Part shown: piece after piece, positions 28,005 to 36,766 of the stretch | How the letters are laid out: each line of letters starts with the position of its first letter | Numbering within the stretch: position 1 is the stretch's first letter | Notes under the pieces: model-generated | What the model was told of the DNA's origin: nothing | What the model saw: only the letters and a program-made list of their open reading frames with translations | Databases searched by the model: none | Assembly (NCBI GenBank): GCA_050246115.1 | Contig: JBFWWP010000019.1 | Location: forward strand, 1 to 64,000 | Direction: 5' to 3' | Source: JBFWWP01 sp050246115 | GTDB taxonomy: Bacteria > Planctomycetota > UBA8108 > UBA1146 > JAJFFE01 | DNA: 64,000 nt | Made by a program: the position numbers and the translations under genes

Positions 28005-30131
28005 CTACATGCGTGCCAGCGTTTGGATGCCCAAGAGTCCTAGGCCGCACTGCAGGGTCTTGCCGGTCGCGTCCACCAGCGCGGCTCGGGCCATTCTCAA
28101 TGCCGGCGGCTCGGCCGTGAGTACTTTGCACTCGGTGTACATGCGGCTGAAATCGCGCGCCAGCTCGTACAAGTAGATGCAGATGCCATGCGCAGAGTGA
28201 TCGTTGACGGCCTGCAGCGCGATCTCCGGGAACCCCTGCAGTCGGCGAATGAGGTTGCCCTCGGTTTCATGGGTCGCGAGGGACCAATCGGCGAGCCCAG
28301 GGTCGTAGCCCGCCAACTCGCGCAGGATCGACTGAGTGCGCGTGTACGCATACAGCAGGTACGGTCCGGTGTTGCCGGTGGGCTGGGTCCACTCGGCGAG
28401 GTCGAACACAATGTTCTTGCGCGGATCGTGGTTCAGCATCCCGTACTTGATGGTGGCGATCGCAATCCGTCGCGCGGCCTGCGCGATTTCCTCGGCGGGC
28501 CACTCGGGCGCGTACTTGTCCAGGAACTCGCGCCGAATGTGGGCGATGAGTTGGTCCTGGAGCTGCGAGAACAGGATCACATTGCCCTTGCGGGAGCTCA
28601 TCTTGCCCTCGGGCACCATGACCATTCCGTAGGCGAGGTGGAAGCAGTCGCGTGCCTTCTCGTAGCCCATGAGTTCGAGCGTACGGAACACTTGCTGGAA
28701 GTGAAGGCTCTGCCCGACATCCACCACGTAGATGCTGAGGTCGATCGCAAAGCGATCGAACTTGAGGCGAGCGAGGGCCAGATCCTTCGTCGAGTAGAGG
28801 CCGGTCCCGTCGGACTTGAGCACCAGGAAGAACGGCAGATTGAAGGCGCTGAGGTCGGCTCCCACGGCCCCCTCAGAGCGCACCAGAATGCCCTTCTCCA
28901 GATACTCGTAGACGATCTGCTTGCCCGCGTCGCCGACCTCGGACTCGTAGAAGAAGTGATCGAACCGCGCCTCGAGCCAGCGATAGATCTCCGCGAACTC
29001 GGCGAGCGACCACTCGCGAGTCTCCCGCCACAGGGCATGCACCTCGTTGCCACCGGCTTCGAGTTCTTTGAGGGTCGCGCTCACGCCGGCTTGGCGTTCG
29101 CGGATCTCGGCCACGACCGACCGGTCGGGGGCGAGCACGCCGGGAACTCGGAAGATCTCCGCGATCTCGGTGCCGAGCGCCGTGGCGGGTGGCAATAGCG
29201 CGATCTGGCGCGGGTCCTCCGACAGCGACACCTCGTTCTCGCTGCAGATCATGCCCACGCTCTCGACGCCATCCTTGTCGGCGACTTCGACGCGCCTGCC
29301 GCCGACTTGCGCGCCGGGTTTGGCGTAGGCGACGAGTTCGCCGGCGCGATAGCCGGTTCCGCCGCAAACGACCTGCACCGGCTTTCCGCTTCCCGCGTCG
29401 ACCGTGGCTACTTGCAAGTCCGCGCGGCGCGGGTGCGGCCGAATGTCGAGCACCCGGGCCGCGATCACGTCGGGGTACGGCGAGCGCGTCAACGTGGTGA
29501 AGTCGAGGAGTTCATCCGCCTGCGCGTACAGTTTGCCGAGGAACTCGCCGCGATGGGTCGCAGGGACTTCTCCACGAAAGTACGTGCGGTAGTACCACAA
29601 GCACTTCGCAATGTGGGTGCCGACGTCGCCGATGTAGTTCGCCGCGATCACCGTGTGTCCGGCCCACTCGAAGAGGCGAACCAGAGAGTCGCCGAGGGCC
29701 ACGTTGCGCGTGTGCCCGACGTGGAACGCTTTGTGGGTGTTCGGCTGCGAGTACTCGATCATGACCCGCCGGCCGGTGGTCGGGCGCGGGGCCAGGTACG
29801 CGCCCGAGATGATCGCGGGGATCAGGGTGCGAGCGAGGGCGGCGCGATCGACGCGGAAGTTCACGTACGGGCCGACGGCCTCGGCCGATGCGATCCCGCC
29901 GGCGGCGAGCGCCGAGGTCGACAACGCGGCGGCGAGCTCCGAAGCGATCTGAGCCGGCGCCTTGCGCAGCCCCTTCGCCAGGCTGAAGCACGGAAAGGCG
30001 TGGTCACCCATGCGGTGATCCTTGGGCACTTCGATCAACGGGCGCAAGTCGCTGGCAGAACGATCCTGGCCGAAAGGCGGGCCCGCGAGCGCAGCGGACA
30101 GCGCCTGCGCGACGCTCGTGACGTGATCCAT
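28005..30131 (-). CDS. argS: Arginyl-tRNA synthetase with an inserted tRNA-binding (EMAP/PheT-type) domain
   Basis: 708 residues from the ATG at 30131, well above the usual 550-600. The ArgRS parts are clear: the N-terminal additive domain (1-110), SQPNTHKAFHVGHTRN with HIGH-type HVGH at 137-140, the class I catalytic core, GKMSSRKG at 509-516 and the C-terminal DALR anticodon domain (NHDPRKNIVFDLAEW, NTGPYLLYAYTR). The extra length is residues about 219-325, an OB-fold tRNA-binding domain like that of PheT, CsaA and MetRS tails: VIAARVLDIRPHPRRADLQV, VQVVCGG, GELVAYAKPGA, GVESVGMICSENEVSL. It sits between the HIGH part and the rest of the catalytic domain. It attaches arginine to tRNA-Arg; the insert may raise tRNA affinity. 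Confidence 0.93.
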   Translation of the reverse strand: MDHVTSVAQALSAALAGPPFGQDRSASDLRPLIEVPKDHRMGDHAFPCFSLAKGLRKAPAQIASELAAALSTSALAAGGIASAEAVGPYVNFRVDRAALARTLIPAIISGAYLAPRPTTGRRVMIEYSQPNTHKAFHVGHTRNVALGDSLVRLFEWAGHTVIAANYIGDVGTHIAKCLWYYRTYFRGEVPATHRGEFLGKLYAQADELLDFTTLTRSPYPDVIAARVLDIRPHPRRADLQVATVDAGSGKPVQVVCGGTGYRAGELVAYAKPGAQVGGRRVEVADKDGVESVGMICSENEVSLSEDPRQIALLPPATALGTEIAEIFRVPGVLAPDRSVVAEIRERQAGVSATLKELEAGGNEVHALWRETREWSLAEFAEIYRWLEARFDHFFYESEVGDAGKQIVYEYLEKGILVRSEGAVGADLSAFNLPFFLVLKSDGTGLYSTKDLALARLKFDRFAIDLSIYVVDVGQSLHFQQVFRTLELMGYEKARDCFHLAYGMVMVPEGKMSSRKGNVILFSQLQDQLIAHIRREFLDKYAPEWPAEEIAQAARRIAIATIKYGMLNHDPRKNIVFDLAEWTQPTGNTGPYLLYAYTRTQSILRELAGYDPGLADWSLATHETEGNLIRRLQGFPEIALQAVNDHSAHGICIYLYELARDFSRMYTECKVLTAEPPALRMARAALVDATGKTLQCGLGLLGIQTLARM

Positions 30132-30635
30132 GGAAGCGGGCCCCCGATCTCCTGTGCCGACGCATGGGGCCGCTGGCCTAAGAACCAACCGTGATGACCG
30201 GCGCCCGTCCGGCAGGTATAGCGCTCGACCGGCGAGGGGGCAATTCGAGTTCCAGCGCGAAGCGGAGGGTCACGGCCGCCGAGGTAGAGCCATGCACGCG
30301 ATGACGAGTGGCGTGGGGGCCCAGACACCTTCGGCCCGGGCCAAGAACGCTGCACCTGGGCCGTCGGGCGTCCGGATGGGATGAGTCGCAGGGCGGACGC
30401 CCTCGCGCGCCAGCCGCCTTACCCGTGTCAGGGCCCGCTCGCGAGCGGCTACGGGTCGTCGCGCGGGGGACTTTGGATGTCTCCGACACGTGCGGCCATG
30501 AATGTCGTGATCGGACGACGGACGAACTTCGGCTTTCGCGGGCTCCGTGTTGCCAGGCCGCGCTAGCGAATCTCGTAGTACGGCTTCGTCGGCTTCGACA
30601 CCCGTGGAAAGTGCGTCGGGATGTTAGTCTCTGGC
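30132..30635. other. Intergenic region
   Basis: About 500 bp between divergent argS and the small protein gene. No gene, repeat or clear promoter seen. Confidence 0.5.
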
Positions 30636-31091
30636 ATGAGCACCAACGACTATACCCAGATCCTCGACGGCATCGCCCAGTCCTCACGGCTGGTTGCCGA
30701 GCGCCGGGGAGAGCACGCAGCAGCGCTCTGGTCGGTAAACAACTTCTTGACGGGGCTGGCGAAAGGACTCGTGGTCTACCGCGACTCCAAGCCCCTTACC
30801 GAGAAGGAAGGGGGACTCCTGCTGATCTCGCCGACGCCGGCGCCCGCGGGAGCCCACCCGGCCGCGGGAGCCCACCCGGAAGGCCCGGTGGGCTGGGGCG
30901 TGTTCATCGAGGTCGATGGCCAGGTCCTGGTCGCCCATGAGGCGCCGCCGACCCTCGTGGTCGCCGCCGTGCGCCGCCTCCCCGACTTTCTCGCGGCGTA
31001 TGGCAAGCAACTCCAGGCCGCAGCCGGGAGCGAGCACACGGTCTCGCAAGCGAAGCGGTTCGTGGCCGCAACCTGCGAACACGCGAGCTAG
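30636..31091 (+). CDS. Hypothetical protein
   Basis: 151 residues from the ATG at 30636 (an ATG at 30621 is also possible; neither has a strong ribosome-binding site). Not recognised. No signal peptide and no transmembrane segment. The N-terminal third is helical and polar (DYTQILDGIAQSSRLVAERR), the middle is a beta-rich part (VGWGVFIEVDGQVLVAHEAP), and the end is helical. A small in-frame duplication of 18 bp (GAHPAAGAHP, about 30850-30885) sits in the centre. It is isolated, between argS and the hexanucleotide arrays. Confidence 0.65.
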   Translation: MSTNDYTQILDGIAQSSRLVAERRGEHAAALWSVNNFLTGLAKGLVVYRDSKPLTEKEGGLLLISPTPAPAGAHPAAGAHPEGPVGWGVFIEVDGQVLVAHEAPPTLVVAAVRRLPDFLAAYGKQLQAAAGSEHTVSQAKRFVAATCEHAS

Positions 31092-31156
31092 TTGCTAGTG
31101 CCGTGTCAGGACCATGACGCCATTGGCCGGGCAGCCTCGGCCCAGCTCCGTTCGTT

Positions 31157-31190
31157 CTGGCTCCTTTCCGATCGTGTACGAGTCCGTGTT
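31157..31190 (-). repeat. Core sequence linked to hexanucleotide arrays, inverted copy
   Basis: Complement reads ACACGGACTCGTACACGATC then GGAAAGGAGCC, nearly identical to 38046-38080 and similar to 37704-37741, the two copies in front of the arrays upstream of the SNF2 gene. Confidence 0.8.
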
Positions 31191-31198
31191 CCACCGAG

Positions 31199-31219
31199 CT
31201 CGGCGTTCACCTGCGGCCG
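31199..31219 (-). repeat. Half of an attC-like site
   Basis: These 21 bases are identical (complement) to the right arm of attC-like site 1 (17050-17070); the matching left arm and R' box are absent. A remnant of an integron cassette boundary is the simplest reading. Confidence 0.65.
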
Positions 31220-31236
31220 CTAACACCAGCGCGGTA

Positions 31237-31558
31237 TCGGAGGATCGAATCGAGTACGAGTACGAGTACCGCGATGCTGAGTACGAGTACGAGCCCAGCG
31301 CGGAATCCTGACGAACATAGCTATGCAACGGAACGGAACTGGCGTTCCGATTTTTCCTGAATTCAGGATCACTCGCGCCATTGCCGCTCGCTGATCGCTG
31401 CGGCCTCCCAGCGTCCCCGTCCCCGTCCCCGTCCCCCGTACTCGTACTCGTACTCGTACTCGTACTCGTACTCGTACTCGTGCTCGTCCCCGTACTCGTC
31501 CCCGTACTCGTACTCGTGCGCTCCCGAACTTGATCCGAAGAACCGCTCGATCCTCCGA
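31237..31558. repeat. Inverted hexanucleotide arrays between 12-bp inverted repeats
   Basis: TCGGAGGATCGA (31237-31248) and its exact complement TCGATCCTCCGA (31547-31558) enclose two arrays of opposite polarity: GAGTAC hexamers at 31251-31293 and GTCCCC/GTACTC hexamers at 31411-31520. The whole could fold into a large imperfect hairpin. The remaining bases up to hemW hold nothing else. Confidence 0.85.
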
Positions 31559-31587
31559 CTGGAGCCAGCGTGATTCACCTCGCTCGT

Positions 31588-32730
31588 TCAGACCGAGAAG
31601 CTGCGGGCGACTGCGTCGGCGATGGCAAGGCCGCGGGGCGTCAGCGCGAACACCTCGGCGCTGGGGTAAGCGAAACCGCCGGACACCCACCGCTCGATGA
31701 CCTCGAGGTGGGGGGACTGCCGGAGATCCGTTCCGTACCGATCGGCGAACGACGCCAGCTCGATCCCCGTCGTGGTGCGCAGGCGCAGAGCCAGCGCTTC
31801 GAGCACCAGGTCTTGGGGTGAGAGTGCCTCCGACCCCGCGACTGGGGCGCGTCCCTCGTCGACGGCGTGCTGGTACTCGTCGAGGGCGCGGAGGTTCCAC
31901 CATCGCCGTTCGCCGTCGAACGAGTGAGCGGACGGACCAAGGCCCAGGTAGGGGGTATGGTCCCAGTACTTCTGGTTGTGGCGGGAACGATGTGCCGGGC
32001 TGCGGCTGAAGTTCGAGACCTCGTACGGCTCGAGTCCATGCCGAGGCAGCAGCCGGTGGGTCGCCAGGAAGTGATCGGCCTGCGCCTCTTCCGGGAGTTC
32101 CTCGAGTCGTCGTGCGTCGCGCAGCCGCGCAAAGGGCGTCCCCTCGTGCACCGTGAGCTGGTAGCACGAAACATGGTCCGGCGACAGCTGGGCGGCGGTC
32201 TCGATGTTCGACTCCCAGTTGGCGATGGACTGACCGGGAAGGCCGTAGATCAGGTCGATCGAGATCACGCGGAACCGTCCACGGAGGAGTTCGACGCTCG
32301 CACGGGCGCGCTCCGCATCATGACGTCGACCCAGCAGTCGGAGCTCGGCATTGTCGAACGACTGGATTCCCAGGCTCACGGTGTCGATGCCGAGCTGTTG
32401 CCAGGCCGCCGCCGACGCTTCCGCGACATCCTCCGGGTTGGCTTCGAAGGAAACGGTCGGCTGCGCCGAGAACTCCAGCGCGCGGTCGAGCGCATCGAGG
32501 ATGCGTTGGAGCTGTTCGGGGGAAAGCGCGGAGGGCGTACCTCCGCCGAAGTAGATGGTGTCGAACCTCCAGGCCGGTACCGGGAGCTGCTCGATCTCGC
32601 GCAGCAACGCTCGTACGAATCGTTCGCGGCGCTCGGCTCGACCGGTCACTACCGCGAAGTCGCAGTAGGGACAAATCGCCGAGCAGAACGGGATGTGGAC
32701 GTACAGCCCAGCCCGAGCAGCAGCGTCCAT
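31588..32730 (-). CDS. hemW: Radical SAM haem chaperone HemW (coproporphyrinogen III oxidase-like)
   Basis: 380 residues, the family length, from the ATG at 32730. The radical-SAM cluster motif is CSAICPYC (CxxxCxxC) in LYVHIPFCSAICPYCDFAVV, followed by YFGGGTPSAL, FEANPED, VSLGIQSFD and IDLIYGLPGQ. The Cys after CxxC that marks true HemN is replaced by CDFA, which points to HemW, a haem chaperone that binds haem and delivers it to respiratory enzymes. It starts 8 bases after the lepA stop, an operon-type spacing, and could serve the cytochromes of this window. Confidence 0.9.
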   Translation of the reverse strand: MDAAARAGLYVHIPFCSAICPYCDFAVVTGRAERRERFVRALLREIEQLPVPAWRFDTIYFGGGTPSALSPEQLQRILDALDRALEFSAQPTVSFEANPEDVAEASAAAWQQLGIDTVSLGIQSFDNAELRLLGRRHDAERARASVELLRGRFRVISIDLIYGLPGQSIANWESNIETAAQLSPDHVSCYQLTVHEGTPFARLRDARRLEELPEEAQADHFLATHRLLPRHGLEPYEVSNFSRSPAHRSRHNQKYWDHTPYLGLGPSAHSFDGERRWWNLRALDEYQHAVDEGRAPVAGSEALSPQDLVLEALALRLRTTTGIELASFADRYGTDLRQSPHLEVIERWVSGGFAYPSAEVFALTPRGLAIADAVARSFSV

Positions 32731-32738
32731 CGCCGAGG

Positions 32739-34535
32739 CTACGAATCGCCGTCGGACTTGAGGACTGCGAGAAAGGCCTCCTGCGGGATCTCGACCGACC
32801 CGATCAGCTTCATCTTCTTCTTGCCGGCCTTCTGCTTCTCGAGCAGCTTCCGTTTCCGAGAAATGTCGCCCCCGTAGCACTTCGCGGTGACGTCCTTGCG
32901 GAATGCGCGAACGTCGGTGCGGCTGATCACGGTACCCCCGATCGCCCCCTGGATCGGAATCTTGAACTGGTGCGACGGGATCGTAGCCGCCAGCTTCTTG
33001 CAATAGTGAAGAGCCCGCTGCCGCGCTTTGTCCCGGTGCGCGAGGTGCGACAGCGCGTCCACCTTGTCACCGTTCACCAGAATGTCGACCTTCACGATGT
33101 CGGTCGCGCGGTAATCCGTCACGTCGTAGTCGAAGGAGCCGTAGCCACGGGTGATGTTCTTGAGCTTGTCGTAGAAGTCGACCAGCACTTCTCCGAGCGG
33201 CATCTCTGCCGTGACGTCGAGGCGGCTCTGCGTCAGGTAGTTGAACTGGATCTGCTCTGCGCGGTACTCACGGCACAACTCCATCACGGCGCCGAGGAAG
33301 GACTCGGGAATCAGAATCGACGCCTTGATGTAGGGCTCGGAGACCGTCTCGATGGTGCTCGGATCGGGCCAGCGCACGGGATTGTCGACGTCGATGTCGG
33401 ACCCATCGCGGAGCTTGATCTTGTAGAGCACCGATGGTGCGGACAGGATCAGCGCCATGTCGTGTTCTCGACGCAGCCGCTCTTGCACCACGTCGAGGTG
33501 GAGCAACCCGAGGAAGCCGCAGCGAAACCCGAAGCCCAGGGCCGCCGACGTGTCTTTCTGGTAGGTCAACGAGGCATCGTTGAGCGCGAGCTTCTCCATG
33601 GCTTTGGTGAGGTCTTCGTAGTCCTCGCTGGACATCGGGTAGATCGACGAGAAGACGACGGGCTTCGCCTCCTTGTAACCCGGGAGCGAAGGCGCGGGGC
33701 GCGCGACTTCGGTCAACGTGTCCCCGATGTGGATGTCGCGGATGTTCTTCACGCCCGCGATCACGTAGCCCACGGCCCCAGCCGCGAGCTGGTCCCGCTG
33801 TTCCTTCTTGAGCTTGAGTAGGCCGAGTTCTTCGACCTGGTACTCCTTCTCGGCGTTTACGAAGCGCACTTTGAGTCCGGAGCGGATCGTTCCCTGCTTG
33901 ACGCGGACCAGGAGGACGACGCCACGGTAGCTATCGTACTGCGCGTCGAAGATCAGCGCTTGGAGCGGCGCCTGCGGGTCGCCCTCGGGGGCGGGGAGGC
34001 GCTTCACGACTGCCTCGAGTACGGCGTCGATCCCGATACCCTTCTTCGCCGAACAGGGAACGGCCTCGAAGGGGTCGAGTCCCAGGTCCGAGTCGATCTC
34101 CTCGCGCGCGCGCTCGATGTCGGCGGCCGGTAGGTCGATCTTGTTGATCACCGGCACGAGTTCGAGGTTGTACTCGAGTGCGAGGTAGAGGTTGGCGACC
34201 GTCTGTGCTTCGACTCCTTGCGAGGCGTCCACGACGATCAACGCGCCCTCACAGGACATCAACGAGCGCCGCACCTCGTGGGAGAAGTCCACGTGGCCGG
34301 GGGTGTCGATCAAGTTGAGCGTGTAGACCTGCCCATCCTGCGCCGTGTAGGACAGGGTGACGGAGTTGCTCTTGATCGTGATGCCCCGCTCGCGCTCGAT
34401 ATCGAGGGAGTCCAGGATCTGATCCCGGAACTCGCGCGCGCTCACGCCACCGCAGGCCTGGATCAGCCGGTCTGCGAGGGTCGACTTGCCGTGGTCGATG
34501 TGCGCTATGATGCAGAAGTTGCGGATGTTCTCCAC
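32739..34535 (-). CDS. lepA: Elongation factor 4 (LepA), ribosome back-translocating GTPase
   Basis: 598 residues. P-loop AHIDHGKS, switch I RERGITIKS, DTPGHVDF, NKID and the unique C-terminal domain with RKLLEKQKAGKKKMK complete the LepA order. The start is GTG at 34535 with AAGGCGG upstream. The protein binds the ribosome and acts in translation quality and ribosome assembly. hemW follows directly, a neighbourhood often seen in bacteria. Confidence 0.97.
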   Translation of the reverse strand: MENIRNFCIIAHIDHGKSTLADRLIQACGGVSAREFRDQILDSLDIERERGITIKSNSVTLSYTAQDGQVYTLNLIDTPGHVDFSHEVRRSLMSCEGALIVVDASQGVEAQTVANLYLALEYNLELVPVINKIDLPAADIERAREEIDSDLGLDPFEAVPCSAKKGIGIDAVLEAVVKRLPAPEGDPQAPLQALIFDAQYDSYRGVVLLVRVKQGTIRSGLKVRFVNAEKEYQVEELGLLKLKKEQRDQLAAGAVGYVIAGVKNIRDIHIGDTLTEVARPAPSLPGYKEAKPVVFSSIYPMSSEDYEDLTKAMEKLALNDASLTYQKDTSAALGFGFRCGFLGLLHLDVVQERLRREHDMALILSAPSVLYKIKLRDGSDIDVDNPVRWPDPSTIETVSEPYIKASILIPESFLGAVMELCREYRAEQIQFNYLTQSRLDVTAEMPLGEVLVDFYDKLKNITRGYGSFDYDVTDYRATDIVKVDILVNGDKVDALSHLAHRDKARQRALHYCKKLAATIPSHQFKIPIQGAIGGTVISRTDVRAFRKDVTAKCYGGDISRKRKLLEKQKAGKKKMKLIGSVEIPQEAFLAVLKSDGDS

Positions 34536-34859
34536 GTGCCGTTCGCCGCCTTACCGGTGCGCGACCGCAGGGTCGTACGCACCGCATTGAGGATCACCAG
34601 AGTACGGCCGCCACCCCATTGCGCCACCGGCCGCCTCGGGGCCTTTGTCTCACGACGCGCCCCCCCTCCGGGCGTTGGCGCGGGCAAGGGCGCAGGCAGG
34701 GGCGCGGGGCGTCCAGAAGCTCGTCACCGCGGGTCGGCCGTGCCGATCCCGAGCGGCGAAGCATAGCCGCCGCTCTACCGCTTGAGAAACGCATTTCGCC
34801 GCCACTCCGGAAGGGCCGTGGTGTTCCCCGGTCAAACCCAGTTCAAGCCGATTCTCGGG
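34536..34859. other. Intergenic region upstream of lepA
   Basis: No gene or clear promoter seen before the hairpins at 34860. Confidence 0.45.
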
Positions 34860-34912
34860 CTCGTGGCTGCGGTTTCGCCGCAGCCACGAGGGAGCTTTCG
34901 CAAAGCCCCCCT
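34860..34912 (-). terminator. Double hairpin downstream of a dockerin-protein gene
   Basis: 34860-34890 is a perfect 13-bp stem (CTCGTGGCTGCGG / CCGCAGCCACGAG) with loop TTTCG. It is followed at once by GGAGCTTTCGCAAAGCCCCC (34891-34912), the hairpin also found at 19247. It lies about 50 bp past the stop of the gene at 34960 and before the lepA promoter region. Likely a transcription end or an intergenic repeat. Confidence 0.65.
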
Positions 34913-34959
34913 GAAGAGAATCTAGGTCGGAAGCGACCGCGGCATGGTTTGACTCGGGT

Positions 34960-36441
34960 CTAGAGGCAACCCGGGGTCGGGAACGGGAACGGTGGCGGCG
35001 GGCCCATCTGGAACAAGTAGCCCAGGGTGTAGATGGCGTCCACGAGATTGGTGGCGCCGTCGTCGTTCGAGTCGCCCGCTTGTGGCGGTGCGGGTGCTGG
35101 GCCGCCGTTGAACAAGTGCGTCAGGAGCTGGATCACGTCGACGAGGTTCACCGCCAGGTCCCCGTTCAGGTCGCCGCGCACGAAGTCGGGAGTCATGCAC
35201 ACCGAAGGGGCCACCGTCGGCACGGTGAGGACGCTCGCGAGTCCGGGGCGGAAGATCCCCACGCTGCCGACCGCCGTGGCCGGAGCCAGGTCGCAGTCGA
35301 ATCGGAAGTTGTAGAGCGAGCCCCACCGCAGCGCATTGGCATTGGGGTCCACCGTGAAGAACTCGGTCTCCCAGAGCACTCCCGACGGCGTGACGGAGGC
35401 CGACCAGTCGACTCCAGACAACGTCTCGCCGCTGTGGTAGTCCACGTCGTGGAAGCCGATGTTGGTGATGGTCGCGCTCGCCGGCGTGGGCACGAGGAAC
35501 GAGCGGGCGCCGCGGTGGGAGTTGTAGTTGTACAGTGCGTATTCGTAGTGCCAGGAGCCCGGACCGAGTTGGCTCGCCTTGAAGCCGAGGATCATGAAAC
35601 CATCCCCGGGGACGTTCACGAACGAGAGTTCCACGTCGGGATCCTGATCTTGCCAGGCCATGATGGCGAATGCCTCCTGCGACATCGGGCCGGTGAACTG
35701 CAAGGTGTACCCGCCATTGTCGAAGGCCCCGACCGTCACGCGTCGGTAGGATGCGTTGTTGTCGGCAGTGCCCCACGGCTGCTCGTCGGTCGTGATGTAG
35801 ATCGCCTCCCCGAAGTAGAGTGCGGTCGGGTGGGCCGCGGGATCGAGGTCCGAGTTGTGGACCTGCAAGCGTTTGTAGATCGCGTTACCCGTCATGCCGG
35901 CCGCTCCGTAGGGAAACGGGTAGAGGCCGGTGAAGGGGTTCACCTCCGAACGCGGCCCCAAGCTTCCTTGGGCGGCATTGGTCGTCGACCCATAGGTATC
36001 GGCGCAGTTGACGCCCATGGTCTCGCAGCCCGTCGGCTGACAAGTGCCGCAGCCGGGCTCGTTGGTGGCGCAGAAAGCGTGCTTGAGCCATGCGAGGCCG
36101 ATGTGCTCGAAGCGACCCGCCTCGAGGCGATAAAGATTCTGCGCGATGACCGGGTGCGTGTTCGACGCAGCGTCCCAGGCCGCCTCCATGCCGCCGATGT
36201 TGCACGCGGTCGTGGCCATGGAATAGGCGGTGATGTCGCCGACGGTGCCGTTCTTCAAGAACGCGTTCAGGGACGAAACTACGACGTCGGGCCCCGGGCT
36301 GGTCTGGGCGTGCGCCACCGCGGACACCACGGTGGCGGCTGCGAGCGCCAGGGTTCGGAACACGCGCGGGCAGCAGGAGTGCGGCCGCGGGGCCAAGCGC
36401 TGCCGCGGCGAGTCGGCGAGGGGAGCAAACCGGCGTTTCAT
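34960..36441 (-). CDS. Secreted dockerin-tagged protein of an unnamed family (paralogue of 44442-47204)
   Basis: 493 residues. Signal peptide after an Arg-rich start (FRTLALAAATVVSAVAHAQ). Residues about 50-400 form one domain shared with the 920-residue protein at 44.4 kb: 'AYSMATTACNIG', HPVIAQNLYRL, GRFEHIGLAWLKHAF, QGSLGPRSEV, DNNASYRRVTVGA, YEYALYN, FHDVDYHSGE and NANALRWGSLYNFRFD. I do not recognise this domain; it is beta-rich with paired Cys in the first part. The C-terminus is dockerin-like (VRGDLNGDLAVNLVDVIQLL, DSNDDGATNLVDAIYTLGYL) but lacks the usual CGxDPT tail. Exported; function unknown. Confidence 0.82.
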   Translation of the reverse strand: MKRRFAPLADSPRQRLAPRPHSCCPRVFRTLALAAATVVSAVAHAQTSPGPDVVVSSLNAFLKNGTVGDITAYSMATTACNIGGMEAAWDAASNTHPVIAQNLYRLEAGRFEHIGLAWLKHAFCATNEPGCGTCQPTGCETMGVNCADTYGSTTNAAQGSLGPRSEVNPFTGLYPFPYGAAGMTGNAIYKRLQVHNSDLDPAAHPTALYFGEAIYITTDEQPWGTADNNASYRRVTVGAFDNGGYTLQFTGPMSQEAFAIMAWQDQDPDVELSFVNVPGDGFMILGFKASQLGPGSWHYEYALYNYNSHRGARSFLVPTPASATITNIGFHDVDYHSGETLSGVDWSASVTPSGVLWETEFFTVDPNANALRWGSLYNFRFDCDLAPATAVGSVGIFRPGLASVLTVPTVAPSVCMTPDFVRGDLNGDLAVNLVDVIQLLTHLFNGGPAPAPPQAGDSNDDGATNLVDAIYTLGYLFQMGPPPPFPFPTPGCL

Positions 36442-36766
36442 GGCTCATGCCTTTCGAATCAGGTGAGACCTCGGGGGTCCCCCGGCGTTCGGTCCAGGAA
36501 GAACGGGCAGCGCCCGACTCCGGCGGGGCGGGGTGGGCGCCTCTGGACCGTTGGATGTTCTCGGAAAGTCACTCGAAGAGACTATCGACCCGGGCCGATT
36601 CTAGCCGATGCCCGGCCCCGCGCCTATTCGACTGCCGACGGTGAGCGGCTGCCGGCCCGGCGGGGCCGCTGAGGTGGGTGGAGGCCCTGCGCCCACGATC
36701 GGTCGCTCGCGTCCACGGGTTGGGCGCCCCTCGGGCCGGCCGTCGGTGCCCCGCAGACCCCGAGCC
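36442..36766. other. Intergenic region
   Basis: 325 bp upstream of the preceding minus-strand gene; nothing recognised. Confidence 0.45.

Noticed and set aside
31369..31578. Glu-Tyr / Gly-Asp repeat 'proteins' across hexanucleotide arrays (also at 16.6-16.9 kb and 37.7-37.9 kb)
   Set aside because: A 6-bp repeat without stop codons is open in most frames; no ribosome-binding site and no domain, and the dipeptides simply mirror the hexamers.
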